DNA of 64,000 bases from Duganella sp. BJB480 (GCA_003416985.1 QVIN01000011.1:168648-232647); one strand, 5' to 3'. Numbered from the stretch's first letter, positions 1-10,495 are shown. Numbers and translations: made by a program. Notes: a model not told the origin generated them from the letters alone.

Positions 1-1113
1 CCCGAAATCGACATCGTCGTCGAACTGATCGGCGGCTACGACCAGGCCAAGGCGCTGGTGCTGCAGGCCATCGCCAACGGCAAGCATGTGGTCACCGCCA
101 ACAAGGCGCTGCTGGCCGTGCATGGCAACGAAATTTTCGCTGCGGCGCAAGCGAAGGGCGTGATGGTGGCGTTCGAGGCGGCCGTGGCCGGCGGCATCCC
201 CATCATCAAGGCGCTGCGCGAAGGCCTGACCGCCAACCGCATCGACTGGTTCGCCGGCATCATCAACGGCACCACCAACTTCATCCTGTCCGAGATGCGC
301 GACAAGGGCCTGGACTTCGGCACCGTGCTCAAGCAGGCGCAGGAGCTGGGCTACGCCGAAGCCGACCCGACCTTCGACATCGAAGGCGTGGACGCCGCGC
401 ACAAGGCCACCATCATGTCGGCGATCGCGTTCGGCATTCCGGTGCAGTTCGACAAGGCGTATGTGGAGGGCATCTCCAAGCTCAACGCCATCGACATCCG
501 CTACGCCGAGCAGCTGGGCTACCGCATCAAGCTGCTGGGCATCGCCAAGCGCGCCAAGGTCAACGGCGTGGAGGGTGTTGAGCTGCGCGTGCATCCGACG
601 TTGATCCCATCGAAGCGCTTGATCGCCAACGTCGAAGGCGCGATGAACGCCGTGCTGGTGCAGGGCGACGCCGTCGGCGCCACGCTGTACTACGGCAAGG
701 GCGCCGGTTCCGAGCCGACCGCCTCGGCCGTGATCGCCGACCTGGTCGACATCGCCCGCCTGGCCACGGCCGACGCCGAGCACCGCGTGCCGCACCTGGC
801 GTTCCAGCCGAACGCGATGACCGACATCGAGATCCTGCCGATGTCGGAGATCACCACCAGCTACTACCTGCGCATGAACGTCAGCGACCAGCCGGGCGTG
901 CTGGCCGACCTGACCCGCATCCTGGCCGACGCCACCATCTCGATCGACGCGATGATGCAGAAGGAACCGGCGGAAGGCGAGACCCGCACCGACATCATCT
1001 TCCTGACGCACCAGACGCAGGAAAAGAACGTCATGGCGGCCATCGCCAAGATCGAAGGCCTGGCCACCGTCTGCGGCCAAGTCACCAAGATCCGCCTGGA
1101 AAACCTGAGCTAA
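1..1113 (+). CDS. hom: Homoserine dehydrogenase, 5'-truncated by window edge
   Basis: Catalyses NAD(P)H-dependent reduction of aspartate semialdehyde to homoserine in threonine/methionine synthesis, in the cytosol. Frame 1 is open from the first base, so the N-terminal Rossmann part lies outside the window. Visible are the HVVTANKALLA segment, the catalytic-domain core (GIINGTTNFILSEM; AEADPTFDIEGVDAAHKA) and a C-terminal ACT domain (YYLRMNVSDQPGVLADLTRI) that normally gives threonine feedback. The stop is TAA at 1111. In many betaproteobacteria thrC follows hom; here a large palindrome and a convergent gene follow instead. The family identification is secure. Confidence 0.95.
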   Translation, partial: PEIDIVVELIGGYDQAKALVLQAIANGKHVVTANKALLAVHGNEIFAAAQAKGVMVAFEAAVAGGIPIIKALREGLTANRIDWFAGIINGTTNFILSEMRDKGLDFGTVLKQAQELGYAEADPTFDIEGVDAAHKATIMSAIAFGIPVQFDKAYVEGISKLNAIDIRYAEQLGYRIKLLGIAKRAKVNGVEGVELRVHPTLIPSKRLIANVEGAMNAVLVQGDAVGATLYYGKGAGSEPTASAVIADLVDIARLATADAEHRVPHLAFQPNAMTDIEILPMSEITTSYYLRMNVSDQPGVLADLTRILADATISIDAMMQKEPAEGETRTDIIFLTHQTQEKNVMAAIAKIEGLATVCGQVTKIRLENLS

Positions 1114-1120
1114 TTCAACC

Positions 1121-1206
1121 TGGGGTCAAGTCTGACATTCGGACACGAGCTCTTCCGTAGCGACCGCTACGGAAGAGCTCGTGTCCGAATGTCAGACTTG
1201 ACCCCA
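1121..1206. repeat. 86-bp perfect palindrome (REP-like element)
   Basis: Two 42-base arms (1121-1162 and 1165-1206) are exact reverse complements separated by only AC at 1163-1164. It begins 7 bases after the hom stop codon. The outer ends read TGGGGTCAAGTCTGACATT, which resembles the GGGGTCA-type ends of dispersed REP elements mobilised by RAYT (IS200-like) transposases; that likeness is from memory and not verified. No T-run follows, so it is not a classic terminator, though the hairpin could protect the hom mRNA 3' end. No second copy was noticed in this window. Confidence 0.85.
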
Positions 1207-1219
1207 AATTGTTTGGGCG

Positions 1220-1256
1220 AAAAAAAAACCGGACGGCGCCTACGTGCGCTGTCCGG
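1220..1256 (-). terminator. Rho-independent terminator of the BON-domain gene
   Basis: Read on the minus strand, a GC-rich stem-loop (1229-1256, arms CCGGAC(A)GCGC / GCGCC-GTCCGG) is followed by a run of nine T (A-run at 1220-1228 on the plus strand). It lies just past the stop of the 110-aa BON protein. Confidence 0.8.
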
Positions 1257-1290
1257 TAAAGGGTTGCTCCTATTTACTCGGGGTTGCTGC

Positions 1291-1623
1291 TTACTTCGAT
1301 GCGACGGTCAGTTCGCTCTTTACTTCCTTCACGCCAGGCACTGCCGAGGCTACCTGGATCGCTTTGGTGCCGATGTCGGTGCTCGCCACCGAGCCGCTCA
1401 GCACAACCACGCCGTCGGTGGTGGTCACGCCGATTTGCTTTTGATCCGCCAGGGAAGCCTTGATCTTGCTGGTGATGGCTTCGTCATTGGTGGCGGTGCC
1501 AGTCTTGGCGGCGCCAGCCATGGCGGCATCGGTCTGGCCAGCAGCAAATGCGGTGCCCGTCGCGGCGGCGGCGGTCAGGGTGGCGGCAACCATCAGGCGG
1601 GCGATCAGTTTGGTAGTCATCAT
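1291..1623 (-). CDS. Periplasmic BON-domain protein (OsmY-like)
   Basis: 110 aa. An N-terminal signal peptide (MMTTKLIARLMVAATLTAAA, cleavage probably after AFA near residue 27) precedes a single BON domain from about residue 45 to the end, with the typical ITSKIKASLADQ and GVVVLSGSV segments. BON proteins bind phospholipid or envelope surfaces and are often envelope-stress induced. The gene is transcribed away from the qseF operon on the same strand and is monocistronic, with its own terminator. Upstream lie a sigma-54 promoter (1682-1697) and a GlrR-type site (1792-1809), so control by the neighbouring QseF/GlrR regulator is likely. Exact function unknown. Confidence 0.85.
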   Translation of the reverse strand: MMTTKLIARLMVAATLTAAAATGTAFAAGQTDAAMAGAAKTGTATNDEAITSKIKASLADQKQIGVTTTDGVVVLSGSVASTDIGTKAIQVASAVPGVKEVKSELTVASK

Positions 1624-1681
1624 GATTTGCTTCCTTTGTTCAAGTTTGAGGGTGAAACGTCAGTGACGTTATCCTCTCCTT

Positions 1682-1697
1682 TGCAAAGGCCGTGCCA
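1682..1697 (-). promoter_or_regulatory. Sigma-54 promoter upstream of the BON gene
   Basis: On the minus strand this reads TGGCACGGCCTTTGCA, an exact match to the sigma-54 consensus TGGCACG-N4-TTGCW with the GG (-24) and GC (-12) elements correctly spaced. The predicted start of transcription is about 1671, some 48 bases before the BON start codon at 1623. The regulator encoded just upstream (GlrR/QseF) is a sigma-54 activator with an intact GAYTGA loop. Confidence 0.85.
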
Positions 1698-1791
1698 GCC
1701 ATAATAAGTTATTTAAAATCATGTGCTTACGTCATATTTTCCTATTGGAAATCGACTGACCGTGGCATTCCCGGCCATATTGCCCCGATTT

Positions 1792-1809
1792 TGTCGGGAA
1801 ATGGCGACA
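1792..1809. promoter_or_regulatory. Candidate GlrR/QseF binding site (TGTC-N10-GACA)
   Basis: TGTC at 1792-1795 and GACA at 1806-1809 are separated by exactly 10 bases, matching the TGTC-N10-GACA motif described for E. coli GlrR. It lies about 100 bp upstream of the sigma-54 promoter on the minus strand, a normal enhancer distance. A second dyad with 8-base arms (1802-1809 / 1813-1820) overlaps it. Binding is inferred from motif and context only. Confidence 0.6.
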
Positions 1810-1850
1810 AGCTGTCGCCACCATTCTGTAACTGATTGATTTATATCGAT

Positions 1851-3307
<1,457 letters not shown>

Positions 3308-3311
<4 letters not shown>

Positions 3312-3883
3312 TTGATCACCGCCTGCGGGCCCGGCGCCGGACGGGCCGGCAGCGTGCGCTCGATGGTCTTCAAGCCTTCCAGCATTTCGTTGAGCTGGTC
3401 GATGCGGCGCTGGCTGTCCTTCTGCTGCACGGCCAGCTTGTCGGCGTGCTCGGCCAGCCGGCGCGTCTCGGCGCAATTGCTGGACAACAGCTGCGCCAGC
3501 GCCTTGAACGGCTGCGCCTCGGTCTCGGTGGCGGTGGCCACGCTGTCGAGCAGCGCCTGCGCGCGCGCCAGGTCGCCGCTGCCGCGCGTGAGCATCAGCA
3601 CCATGCCCATCTGGACCGCCACGCGCGGGCTGCGCTGTTGCAGGCTCAGTCCGCTCAACTCCTTGAGCATGTCGCCCTGCGTCATCTTGCGCAGCTGCTG
3701 GTGATAGCTGAGCAGCGGCCCCACTTCATCGGGTGGCGGTGGCGGCGGCAGTTCGACGATGGCCGGCGGCGGCGGCAGCGTCACTTCGGCCGGCGTGGGC
3801 AGCGGCGGCCGGGGCTGGGTCAGCGTGCAACCGGCCAGCGACAGGCTGAGCAGCAGCAACAGCAAGGGGGAATTACGTTTCAT
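3308..3883 (-). CDS. qseG: QseG-like lipoprotein of the QseE/QseF system
   Basis: 191 aa. A lipoprotein signal peptide with lipobox LAGC (Cys19) is followed by a Pro-rich linker (about 20-50) and a helical C-terminal part with a coiled-coil-like RRIDQLNEML segment. In enterobacteria QseG is an outer-membrane lipoprotein that interacts with the QseE kinase. Here the gene sits between kinase and regulator, overlapping the kinase by 11 bases upstream and the regulator by 4 bases downstream. Sequence conservation in this family is low, so the name rests mainly on position, size and lipobox. Confidence 0.75.
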
Positions 3884-5297
3884 AGGGCAGTTCGATCCGG
3901 AAGTGCGCGCCCTGGTCCGAGGGCAGCAGTTGCAAGGCGCCGCCGTGGGCGGCGACGTATTCGTAGACGATGGACAGGCCGATGCCGTTGCCCCGGCGCG
4001 CGCCGGCGGGCTGGCGCGTGCCCTGGTAAAACGGTTCGAAGATGCGGGCCGCGTCGTCCGGCGCCACGCCCGGTCCCTGGTCGAGGCAGTCGAGCAGCAG
4101 CTTGCCGCCGGCCTCGGCGACGCGGAACGTCACCTGGCCGTCGCGCGGGCTGAAGCGCACGGCGTTCGACAACAGGTTGCCGATGGCGACCGCCATCTTC
4201 TCGGCGTCGACCGCGATCGGCCGGGCGCGGCCCTCGATGGCGACGCCCAGCCCGGCGGCCTGCCATTGCAGGCGCTGCGCGGCCACGGCCTGCGCCAGCA
4301 GCGCCGCCATGTCGGCCGGCTCGCGCTGCAGGCGGTGGGCGTCGAAGGTGGCGGCGTTGTAGCGCAGCAGCGCCTCGATCTGCGATTGCAGCGCCGCCGT
4401 GTTCTGGTTGAGGATGCCGGCGATCTCGCGCTGGTTGGGCGACAGCGCGCCGGCCACGCCGTCCTCCAGCAGCGCCACGCCTTCGCGCAGCGCGGCCAGC
4501 GGCGTCTTCAGTTCGTGCGAGATGTGGCGCAGGAAGCGGGCCTTGTCCTCCTCCAGGTCCGACAGCCGCTGGCGCAGCCAGTTCAGCTGCTGGCCCACGT
4601 GCTGCAGGTCGCTCGGGCCGCGCACGGCGATGGGCTGGTCGTAGCGGTTCTCGCCGAGCCGGTCGATGGCCGATTCGATCTGCGCCAGCGGGCGCGACAG
4701 CCACAGGCCGAAGCCGCCGGCCAGCAGCGCGGCCAGCACGATGGAGGCCATCACTTGCCCCTTGAGCACGCCGCGCCGCTGGTCCAGCTCGGTGAGCAGT
4801 TCGCCGTTGCGGCGTTCGACTTCCTGCTTGACCTCGTCGGCCAGCTCGGCGTTCACGGCCGGCAGCGGCGCCAGCACTTTCTCCAGCGCCTGCTGGCGCG
4901 CGCTGGAACGCGGACGCGCGGGCGCCTGCAACAGGTCCCAGGCCTGCTCGCCGGCGTGGCGCCAGCGCTCGAAGGTGGCGGGCGGCGTGTAGGGCAGGGC
5001 GGCCGACACCGCGTCCAGCGCCGCGCGCGCCTCGCGCCAGGCGTCGGCGTAACGCTTGCGGAAGGCGGGGTCGTCCAGCACGAGGAACTGGCGCGCGCTG
5101 CGCGTCATCGCCACGCTGCGCTCGGCCAGTTGCTGGGTGTTTTCGGTCAGTGCCAGGGCGTGGCGTCCGCTGTCGCGGCTGTGGGCGGCGAGCCGGTCCA
5201 GCGTCCACAGCGCGTGCAGCGAAGCGGCGCTCAGCAGCACGGCGATCAACAGGAAGACGCCCAGCAGCAGCTGGCGAAACGAGAGTTTCGTAAGCAT
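3873..5297 (-). CDS. glrK: Sensor histidine kinase QseE/GlrK
   Basis: 474 aa inner-membrane kinase that phosphorylates GlrR/QseF. First membrane segment about 10-30 (LLLGVFLLIAVLLSAASL), helical periplasmic sensor region about 31-180, second segment about 183-200, HAMP about 200-250, HisKA with HISHELKTPL (His261) and a C-terminal HATPase with DQGPGVAP and GNGIGLSIVYEY motifs. The start at 5297 (MLTKLSFRQ) was chosen because it puts the first membrane helix at the usual place; the frame is open 29 codons further upstream without a good ribosome binding site. It is the first gene of the operon, so its promoter should lie in 5298-5474. Confidence 0.88.
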   Translation of the reverse strand: MLTKLSFRQLLLGVFLLIAVLLSAASLHALWTLDRLAAHSRDSGRHALALTENTQQLAERSVAMTRSARQFLVLDDPAFRKRYADAWREARAALDAVSAALPYTPPATFERWRHAGEQAWDLLQAPARPRSSARQQALEKVLAPLPAVNAELADEVKQEVERRNGELLTELDQRRGVLKGQVMASIVLAALLAGGFGLWLSRPLAQIESAIDRLGENRYDQPIAVRGPSDLQHVGQQLNWLRQRLSDLEEDKARFLRHISHELKTPLAALREGVALLEDGVAGALSPNQREIAGILNQNTAALQSQIEALLRYNAATFDAHRLQREPADMAALLAQAVAAQRLQWQAAGLGVAIEGRARPIAVDAEKMAVAIGNLLSNAVRFSPRDGQVTFRVAEAGGKLLLDCLDQGPGVAPDDAARIFEPFYQGTRQPAGARRGNGIGLSIVYEYVAAHGGALQLLPSDQGAHFRIELPYET

Positions 5298-5399
5298 CGT
5301 CGTTAAATAGTCTCTATATTGGCTGAATGATATGGCGAAAGCGCCCCTACAGCCTGTTCGATTGGTTGCGTTGTTGGCCGGCACGGAGCGGAAATTTTA

Positions 5400-5416
5400 T
5401 GTTGCGCGCGGCAACA
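5400..5416. promoter_or_regulatory. Short dyad between qseE operon and chemoreceptor gene
   Basis: TGTTGC (5400-5405) and GCAACA (5411-5416) form a perfect 6-base dyad with a 5-base centre in the divergent intergenic region 5298-5474. It could be an operator for either gene; nothing else supports a particular factor. Confidence 0.3.
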
Positions 5417-5474
5417 CTCTTCGATTACGCTGATTTACAAATGTGCTGGTGCCGATTTAACTTTTGGGGGTGTC

Positions 5475-7382
5475 ATGGCTAGTCTTCTGCGTCGTTTGTC
5501 GATCCAGCAAAAACTGATGCTCAGCATGGCGGCCTGCCTGCTGCTGTTCCTGGCGATCTCGGCGACGCTGAGCGTGGTCATGACCGGCAACAGCATCCGC
5601 GAGCGCGTGGTGAACCAGGAGCTGCCGGCCGAGGTGGGCGAGATCCGCAACGATATCCTGCGCCAGATCGGCGAACCGCTGGCGGCCGCGTTGTCGGTCA
5701 GCGCCAACACCTTCCTGCTGGACTGGGAAAAAGCCGGCCTGCCCGACAGCGGCCTGTCGGCCTGGACCGCATACGCGGCCAGCATCCGCAAAAGCGCCAA
5801 GGCGGCGGTGTCGTGGGTCTCGGCCAGCACCGGCAAGTACTTCGACGACAAGGGCTACAACCGCACGCTGGACAAGGGGGCGGCGGCCGACCAGTGGTTC
5901 TTCGGCTTCCTCGCCAGCGGCAAGCCGTACTCGCTCAACCTGGACAAGGAACCGGGCGCCAGCACCTACAACGTCTTCATCAACACGCGCTTCGATACCG
6001 GCGACGGCAAGATCGGCGTGGCCAGCCTGGGCCTGGCGGTCAACAAGCTGGCCGAGAACATCCGCAGCTACAAGGTCGGCGAGTCCGGCTTCGTGTACCT
6101 GGTGCGGCCGAACGGCATGCTGATCGTGCACCACGATACCGCGCTGGCGGACGGGCAGCACTACATGAAGGACCTGCCGGGCTTCAATGCCGAGCTGAGC
6201 ACCAAGCTGCTCGGCGGCCAGAACTACGCCAGCGCCGCGTACTCGGCGCCGGGCGGCAAGCGGCTGGTGGCGTCGTCGTTCGTGCCGGAACTGAATATGT
6301 ACGTGATCGCCGAGGTGCCGGAGTCCGAGGTGCTGGGCGCGGTCACGCGTTCGGTGACGATCTCGGCGCTGGTGGGCGGCCTGGTGGGCGGCGGCATCGG
6401 CCTGTTCGTGGTGTACCTGGTCAGCCGCGCGATCGCTGCGCCGGTGGCGCGCGCCGCGCAGATGCTGGGCGAGATCGCCGACGGCAATGGCGACCTGAGC
6501 CGCCGCATGACGGTCGAGAGCGAGGACGAGGTCGGCGCGCTGGCCGATGGCTTCAACCGCTTCGTGTCGTCGCTGAACGCCACGATACGCCAGGTGCGCG
6601 ACAGCACGGAGACCATCGCCACGGCCTCCAGCGAGATCGCCAGCGGCAACCTGGACCTGTCGGCGCGCACCGAGGCGCAGGCGTCCAGCCTGGAGGAGAC
6701 CGCGTCCGCGATGGAGCAATTGACGGCCACCGTGACGCAGAACGCCGAGAGCGCCAGGCACGCCAACCAGCTGGTGCAGTCGGCGTCCGGCTACGCGACC
6801 GAGGGCGGCGCGGTGGTGGGGCGTGTGGTGCAGACCATGGTGTCGATCAAGGACAGTTCGCGCAAGATCGTCGACATCATCGGCGTGATCGATGGCATCG
6901 CGTTCCAGACCAACATCCTGGCCTTGAACGCGGCGGTGGAGGCGGCGCGCGCGGGCGAACAGGGACGAGGATTCGCGGTGGTGGCGTCCGAGGTGCGCAA
7001 TCTGGCGCAGCGCTCGGCCGGCGCGGCCAAGGAGATCAAGGAGCTGATCGGCGACTCGGTGACGAAGGTCGACGCCGGCAGCGTGCTGGTCGATGAAGCC
7101 GGCGCCACGATGAGCAAGATCGTGTCGTCGGTGGAGCAGGTGACCAGCATCATGGGCGAGATCGTCGCCGCCAGCCACGAGCAGAGCGAAGGCATCGCGC
7201 AGGTCAACCTGGCGGTGACCGAGATCGACAGCACCACGCAGCAGAACGCCGCGCTGGTGGAGGAGGCGGCCGCCGCAGCGGGATCCTTGCAGGAGCAGGC
7301 CGCCAACCTGGCCGAGGTGGTCAGCGTGTTCAAGCTGGAGGATGCGCCGCGCGCCGGTACCGGCCGCCTGGCGCTGCGCTAG
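5475..7382 (+). CDS. Methyl-accepting chemotaxis protein with Cache-like sensor
   Basis: 635 aa inner-membrane chemoreceptor. First membrane helix about 13-37, periplasmic Cache-like ligand domain about 40-285 ([34 protein letters not shown]), second membrane helix about 290-318, HAMP about 318-370, and a cytoplasmic signalling domain with the conserved hairpin tip ([40 protein letters not shown]). The start has a strong ribosome binding site (GGGGG, 5467-5471). There is no C-terminal NWETF-type pentapeptide for CheR/CheB docking. It stands alone with no che genes nearby. Ligand unknown; Cache domains often sense amino acids or organic acids. Confidence 0.93.
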   Translation: MASLLRRLSIQQKLMLSMAACLLLFLAISATLSVVMTGNSIRERVVNQELPAEVGEIRNDILRQIGEPLAAALSVSANTFLLDWEKAGLPDSGLSAWTAYAASIRKSAKAAVSWVSASTGKYFDDKGYNRTLDKGAAADQWFFGFLASGKPYSLNLDKEPGASTYNVFINTRFDTGDGKIGVASLGLAVNKLAENIRSYKVGESGFVYLVRPNGMLIVHHDTALADGQHYMKDLPGFNAELSTKLLGGQNYASAAYSAPGGKRLVASSFVPELNMYVIAEVPESEVLGAVTRSVTISALVGGLVGGGIGLFVVYLVSRAIAAPVARAAQMLGEIADGNGDLSRRMTVESEDEVGALADGFNRFVSSLNATIRQVRDSTETIATASSEIASGNLDLSARTEAQASSLEETASAMEQLTATVTQNAESARHANQLVQSASGYATEGGAVVGRVVQTMVSIKDSSRKIVDIIGVIDGIAFQTNILALNAAVEAARAGEQGRGFAVVASEVRNLAQRSAGAAKEIKELIGDSVTKVDAGSVLVDEAGATMSKIVSSVEQVTSIMGEIVAASHEQSEGIAQVNLAVTEIDSTTQQNAALVEEAAAAAGSLQEQAANLAEVVSVFKLEDAPRAGTGRLALR

Positions 7383-7389
7383 GCACAGT

Positions 7390-8610
7390 CTACTTGCCGC
7401 CTGTGGACACCTGATTAGGAATGACTGCGAGCCCCTGCATTGGATTCCTCGGATACAAGCGCGCCCGCAGTTGCATGAACGGTGTCTCTACTAGTCGGTA
7501 CAGTAGCCAACCGCCAAAAATTCCAATGGCCATGACCACGATAATGGTAAGTGGTGCGTCGACGTCAACGTCCTTTGCCTGAAGTTCTGGACTAAGAGCC
7601 ATAAACACCGGCTTGTGGACCAAGTACACGGCATACGACCAGAGCGCCAAGCTCTTCGCCCCCGGGATCTGCAGTCGGTTCAGCAACGACGATGGGCTAA
7701 GCGCCGAGCAGGTCAGCAGCGCGAAACTGGCTGCGACCAGCGAAAAGCCAAAGGTCGACGCAAGGAAGACAGTCGGTGCTTCGTTCATTACACCGTATAG
7801 CACGGCTGCGGCACTGGCGAGACCCGCCACAAACAACGCGTTCCCATAGCGAAGCAAGCGGGCGAATCCTACGGGATGGAAATTCTTCAGCAAGGCAATG
7901 GCTACCCCCGGCAGTAATTCGTCGAAGCGGCCATAGCTTGAGTAGTACACTGGCGCAGCGAATACATCCTTGCCACTCATGAAGGCAATGCCGCGCGCTG
8001 TCATGCCGGCCGCGATGGCGGCAAGCAGGGCACACCAAAGCGGGCGCGGCGAGCGCCTGCTACCGACCAGGGCAACCACCGCCAGCGGCAGCACCAGGTA
8101 GAACTGCTCCTCAATGCAAAGCGACCATGAATGTGTAAACGTCTGGTCATAATTCATACCTATATTTTGGGTGAATGTGAGAAAGCGCCAGAGAGAGGCC
8201 ATTTTCTCGCCCGAGATTGGACTGTGGGGCAGCAGCAGGTAGACGGCCAGCAGTACGTAGTAGTTCGGGAGGGTGCGCAGCAGACGTCGAGCAAAAAAAG
8301 CCGGCAAGTCCAGACTCTCGCCGCGGGCTGCGGGCGCCAGGAGCTGGTTGCCGATCAGGTAGCCGCTCAGTACGAAAAACAGGTCGACGCCGGCCCAGCC
8401 AATGCTCCCTATAGCGCCAAAGCCCGGCCCTTGTCTGACAAAGCCGTTGTAGTGAGACATCAGCACCATTGCTATTGCTAGCGAGCGCAGGGTGTCCAGC
8501 CCGACAAGGCGGGCGGGCGAATCAAAATGCACCATTAGAGTTTTTTTGGTGAAGGTTTTTTTACTTGGTTTCTTCTGGCCGGAGAACGATCTCACTTCAG
8601 CGTCTGACAT
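7390..8610 (-). CDS. Acyltransferase-3 family membrane protein (OafA/YrhL type)
   Basis: About 406 aa integral membrane O-acyltransferase that would transfer an acetyl or other acyl group to a cell-surface polysaccharide or similar acceptor. Hallmarks are GLDTLRSLAIAMVLMSHYNG near the N-terminus (the His is catalytic in the family), DLFFVLSGYLIGNQLL, and many hydrophobic helices through the C-terminus. The start at 8610 (MSDAEVRS) has a GAAGG upstream and overlaps the preceding gene by 19 bases; 8535 (MVHFDSPA) is an alternative. Base composition is visibly less GC-rich than in the neighbours, as in the next gene, suggesting a transferred pair. Acceptor unknown. Confidence 0.85.
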   Translation of the reverse strand: MSDAEVRSFSGQKKPSKKTFTKKTLMVHFDSPARLVGLDTLRSLAIAMVLMSHYNGFVRQGPGFGAIGSIGWAGVDLFFVLSGYLIGNQLLAPAARGESLDLPAFFARRLLRTLPNYYVLLAVYLLLPHSPISGEKMASLWRFLTFTQNIGMNYDQTFTHSWSLCIEEQFYLVLPLAVVALVGSRRSPRPLWCALLAAIAAGMTARGIAFMSGKDVFAAPVYYSSYGRFDELLPGVAIALLKNFHPVGFARLLRYGNALFVAGLASAAAVLYGVMNEAPTVFLASTFGFSLVAASFALLTCSALSPSSLLNRLQIPGAKSLALWSYAVYLVHKPVFMALSPELQAKDVDVDAPLTIIVVMAIGIFGGWLLYRLVETPFMQLRARLYPRNPMQGLAVIPNQVSTGGK

Positions 8611-9527
8611 GCCTTCATACCCATGGTGTTCGGCCGATGCAGGAAGAAGTCGCCACGCTCCTGGTCCCGCGGAACACCCAAGCCAGTCCAGTACATGATC
8701 GCAAGGGCGCATTCCGCCTCGGGAGTCGCCCCACCATAGCCGGTTCCCCTGTCAACCGCTATAAGAAACCATTCGGCTGCCTTGGCGTAGTCCTGAGGCA
8801 CCCCTTTGCCCTGAGCATACAGCCTACCGATAGCAAACTCAGCCCTATGAGACGACCTCAACGGAAATGGTGGGCGATCACGAGGCGCGATCTCCGGTTG
8901 GTATAGTTCCATTGCCTTGGCGAAGTTCTGCGGGATACCAATGCCGAACTCATTCATCTCGCCTAGCCTTCGGCGGGAAAAATCGGGATAAGCCCGCTCA
9001 GACAATGCGATTTCATATAAATGTGCCGCCTTTTGCTGGTCAACTGGCACATAGATGCCTAGATCGTAGATCTCCGCGAGCGCAAAGGTCGCTTTGCCTA
9101 CACCATTGGCGGCGGCGGCCTCTAACCAACGCAGGCCTTGATTAACATCGCGAGCCACTCCCTTGCCTTCAAGATAGCGGCCAGCCAGTTGAAATTGCGC
9201 GTCGGCTTCTCCCTTTTCAGCTTCCATTCGAATTGCGTTGGCTCTCTTTGTTTCTTCTTCGTCCGTAATTGGCTGTTCGACCGGACAGTGGGGACAATAA
9301 GGGGAAGTAAAGATCGAAGAAATCCACCGCAGCCCCTTGTCGGGATCGACGTAAGGCCCGCCTTGATTCCTGATGAAATCCAGTCTTTCGTTTAGCAAGG
9401 AATCAAGCCGGTCACGACCGTCTTCGACAGCCACGGATGTCAAAGGCTCCAAATGCGAATTGGAAGTCAATACTGCGCAGAGCATGCCTAAAAATAATTT
9501 GTGTATTCTGTTTGAGTGTCTTGGCAT
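8592..9527 (-). CDS. Secreted Sel1-like repeat protein
   Basis: About 311 aa. A probable signal peptide (KLFLGMLCAVLTSNS) is followed by several Sel1-type (TPR-like) repeats, for example GEADAQFQLAGRYLEGKGVA, GKATFALAEIYDLG and AEFAIGRLYAQGKGVPQDYA. Such proteins are periplasmic or secreted scaffolds for protein contacts. The start at 9527 (MPRHSNRI) was preferred; 9554 is possible, and neither has a strong ribosome binding site. It overlaps the acyltransferase gene downstream, so the two are probably co-transcribed. The more AT-rich composition is unlike the flanking genes. The partner and role are unknown. Confidence 0.75.
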   Translation of the reverse strand: MPRHSNRIHKLFLGMLCAVLTSNSHLEPLTSVAVEDGRDRLDSLLNERLDFIRNQGGPYVDPDKGLRWISSIFTSPYCPHCPVEQPITDEEETKRANAIRMEAEKGEADAQFQLAGRYLEGKGVARDVNQGLRWLEAAAANGVGKATFALAEIYDLGIYVPVDQQKAAHLYEIALSERAYPDFSRRRLGEMNEFGIGIPQNFAKAMELYQPEIAPRDRPPFPLRSSHRAEFAIGRLYAQGKGVPQDYAKAAEWFLIAVDRGTGYGGATPEAECALAIMYWTGLGVPRDQERGDFFLHRPNTMGMKACQTLK

Positions 9528-9688
9528 TGTGATTTCAAAGAAGCGTGCCGTCATGGCAGAGATGTCGTGATACGATCCATTGTATTTATTGTAATCGATC
9601 GATCTGGCTGGGCCTGCTCGACAGATCGGCGTCGTTGAGGACCGATAGCGGCATGTGCGGTGAGCATTGTGATTATCCGGAGACGAAC

Positions 9689-10336
9689 TCAGTCCGAACT
9701 CCCGCGATTGAATGCCAACTGGGCGGCGAACGCGCGCTGGTAGGCAGGGCGCGCTTCTCCGCGCGCGACATACGCGGCCAGGCTGGGGAATTCGTTCAGC
9801 ACGCCTGACGGCCTCAGCCTGAGCAGCACCGACACCATGGTCAGGTCGCCCGCGCTGAACGCGCCGTCCAGCCATTCGGCATCCGCCAGGCGCGCCGAGA
9901 GCTGATTCAGGCGATGGCGGATGCGATCGACGATCAGCGGCATGCGCTCCTTGCTCCAAGGCTTGTCGCCCTCCAGAAATTTCGCGGTGACCAGCTCAAG
10001 GATCGGCGGCTCCATCGTGTTGAGCGCGGCGAATATCCACGTCACCGCGCGGGCCCGGGCGTTGGCCTCGTCCGGCAGCAAACCCGCATGGTGCGAAGCG
10101 ATATGGAAGATGATGGCGCCGGATTCGAACAGCGCCAGGTCGCCTTCCTCGTAGGTCGGGATCTGGCCGAAGGGATGAAGCGCCAGATGCGCGGGCTCCT
10201 TCATCGCGGCGAACGAAACCGGACGCACCTCGTAGGGCAGCCCCGCTTCCTCCAGCGCCCAGCGAACGCGCGTGTCGCGGGCCAGCCCCATGCCGCCGTC
10301 GGGCGAGCGTTCAAAAGCGGTAATCGTGATGGTCAT
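9689..10336 (-). CDS. Glutathione S-transferase family protein
   Basis: 215 aa, the usual GST length. N-terminal thioredoxin-like domain (about 1-85) with the cis-Pro region FGQIPTYEEGDLALFESGAI, whose ES pair binds the glutathione gamma-glutamyl group, then an all-helical C-terminal domain (about 95-205) with LSARLADAEWLDG and FSAGDLTMVSVLL, the typical N-capping region. The start at 10336 has a GGAGA ribosome binding site. It is probably a single-gene unit. Substrate cannot be told; detoxifying conjugation or reduction is the family role. Confidence 0.9.
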   Translation of the reverse strand: MTITITAFERSPDGGMGLARDTRVRWALEEAGLPYEVRPVSFAAMKEPAHLALHPFGQIPTYEEGDLALFESGAIIFHIASHHAGLLPDEANARARAVTWIFAALNTMEPPILELVTAKFLEGDKPWSKERMPLIVDRIRHRLNQLSARLADAEWLDGAFSAGDLTMVSVLLRLRPSGVLNEFPSLAAYVARGEARPAYQRAFAAQLAFNRGSSD

Positions 10337-10495
10337 GATGGTCTCCTGTGATGGTGAAATCCAGCCTTCTCATAGATGACGACGAACGGCACGCCGCCGA
10401 ATCGACATGCCGCGCCAAATCTTTCCAATTATGCGCCGATGTGCGGTAAGCTTGCAAATTAACCAAGCTTGTCAACAGCCTACCAGGAGCGTGGA

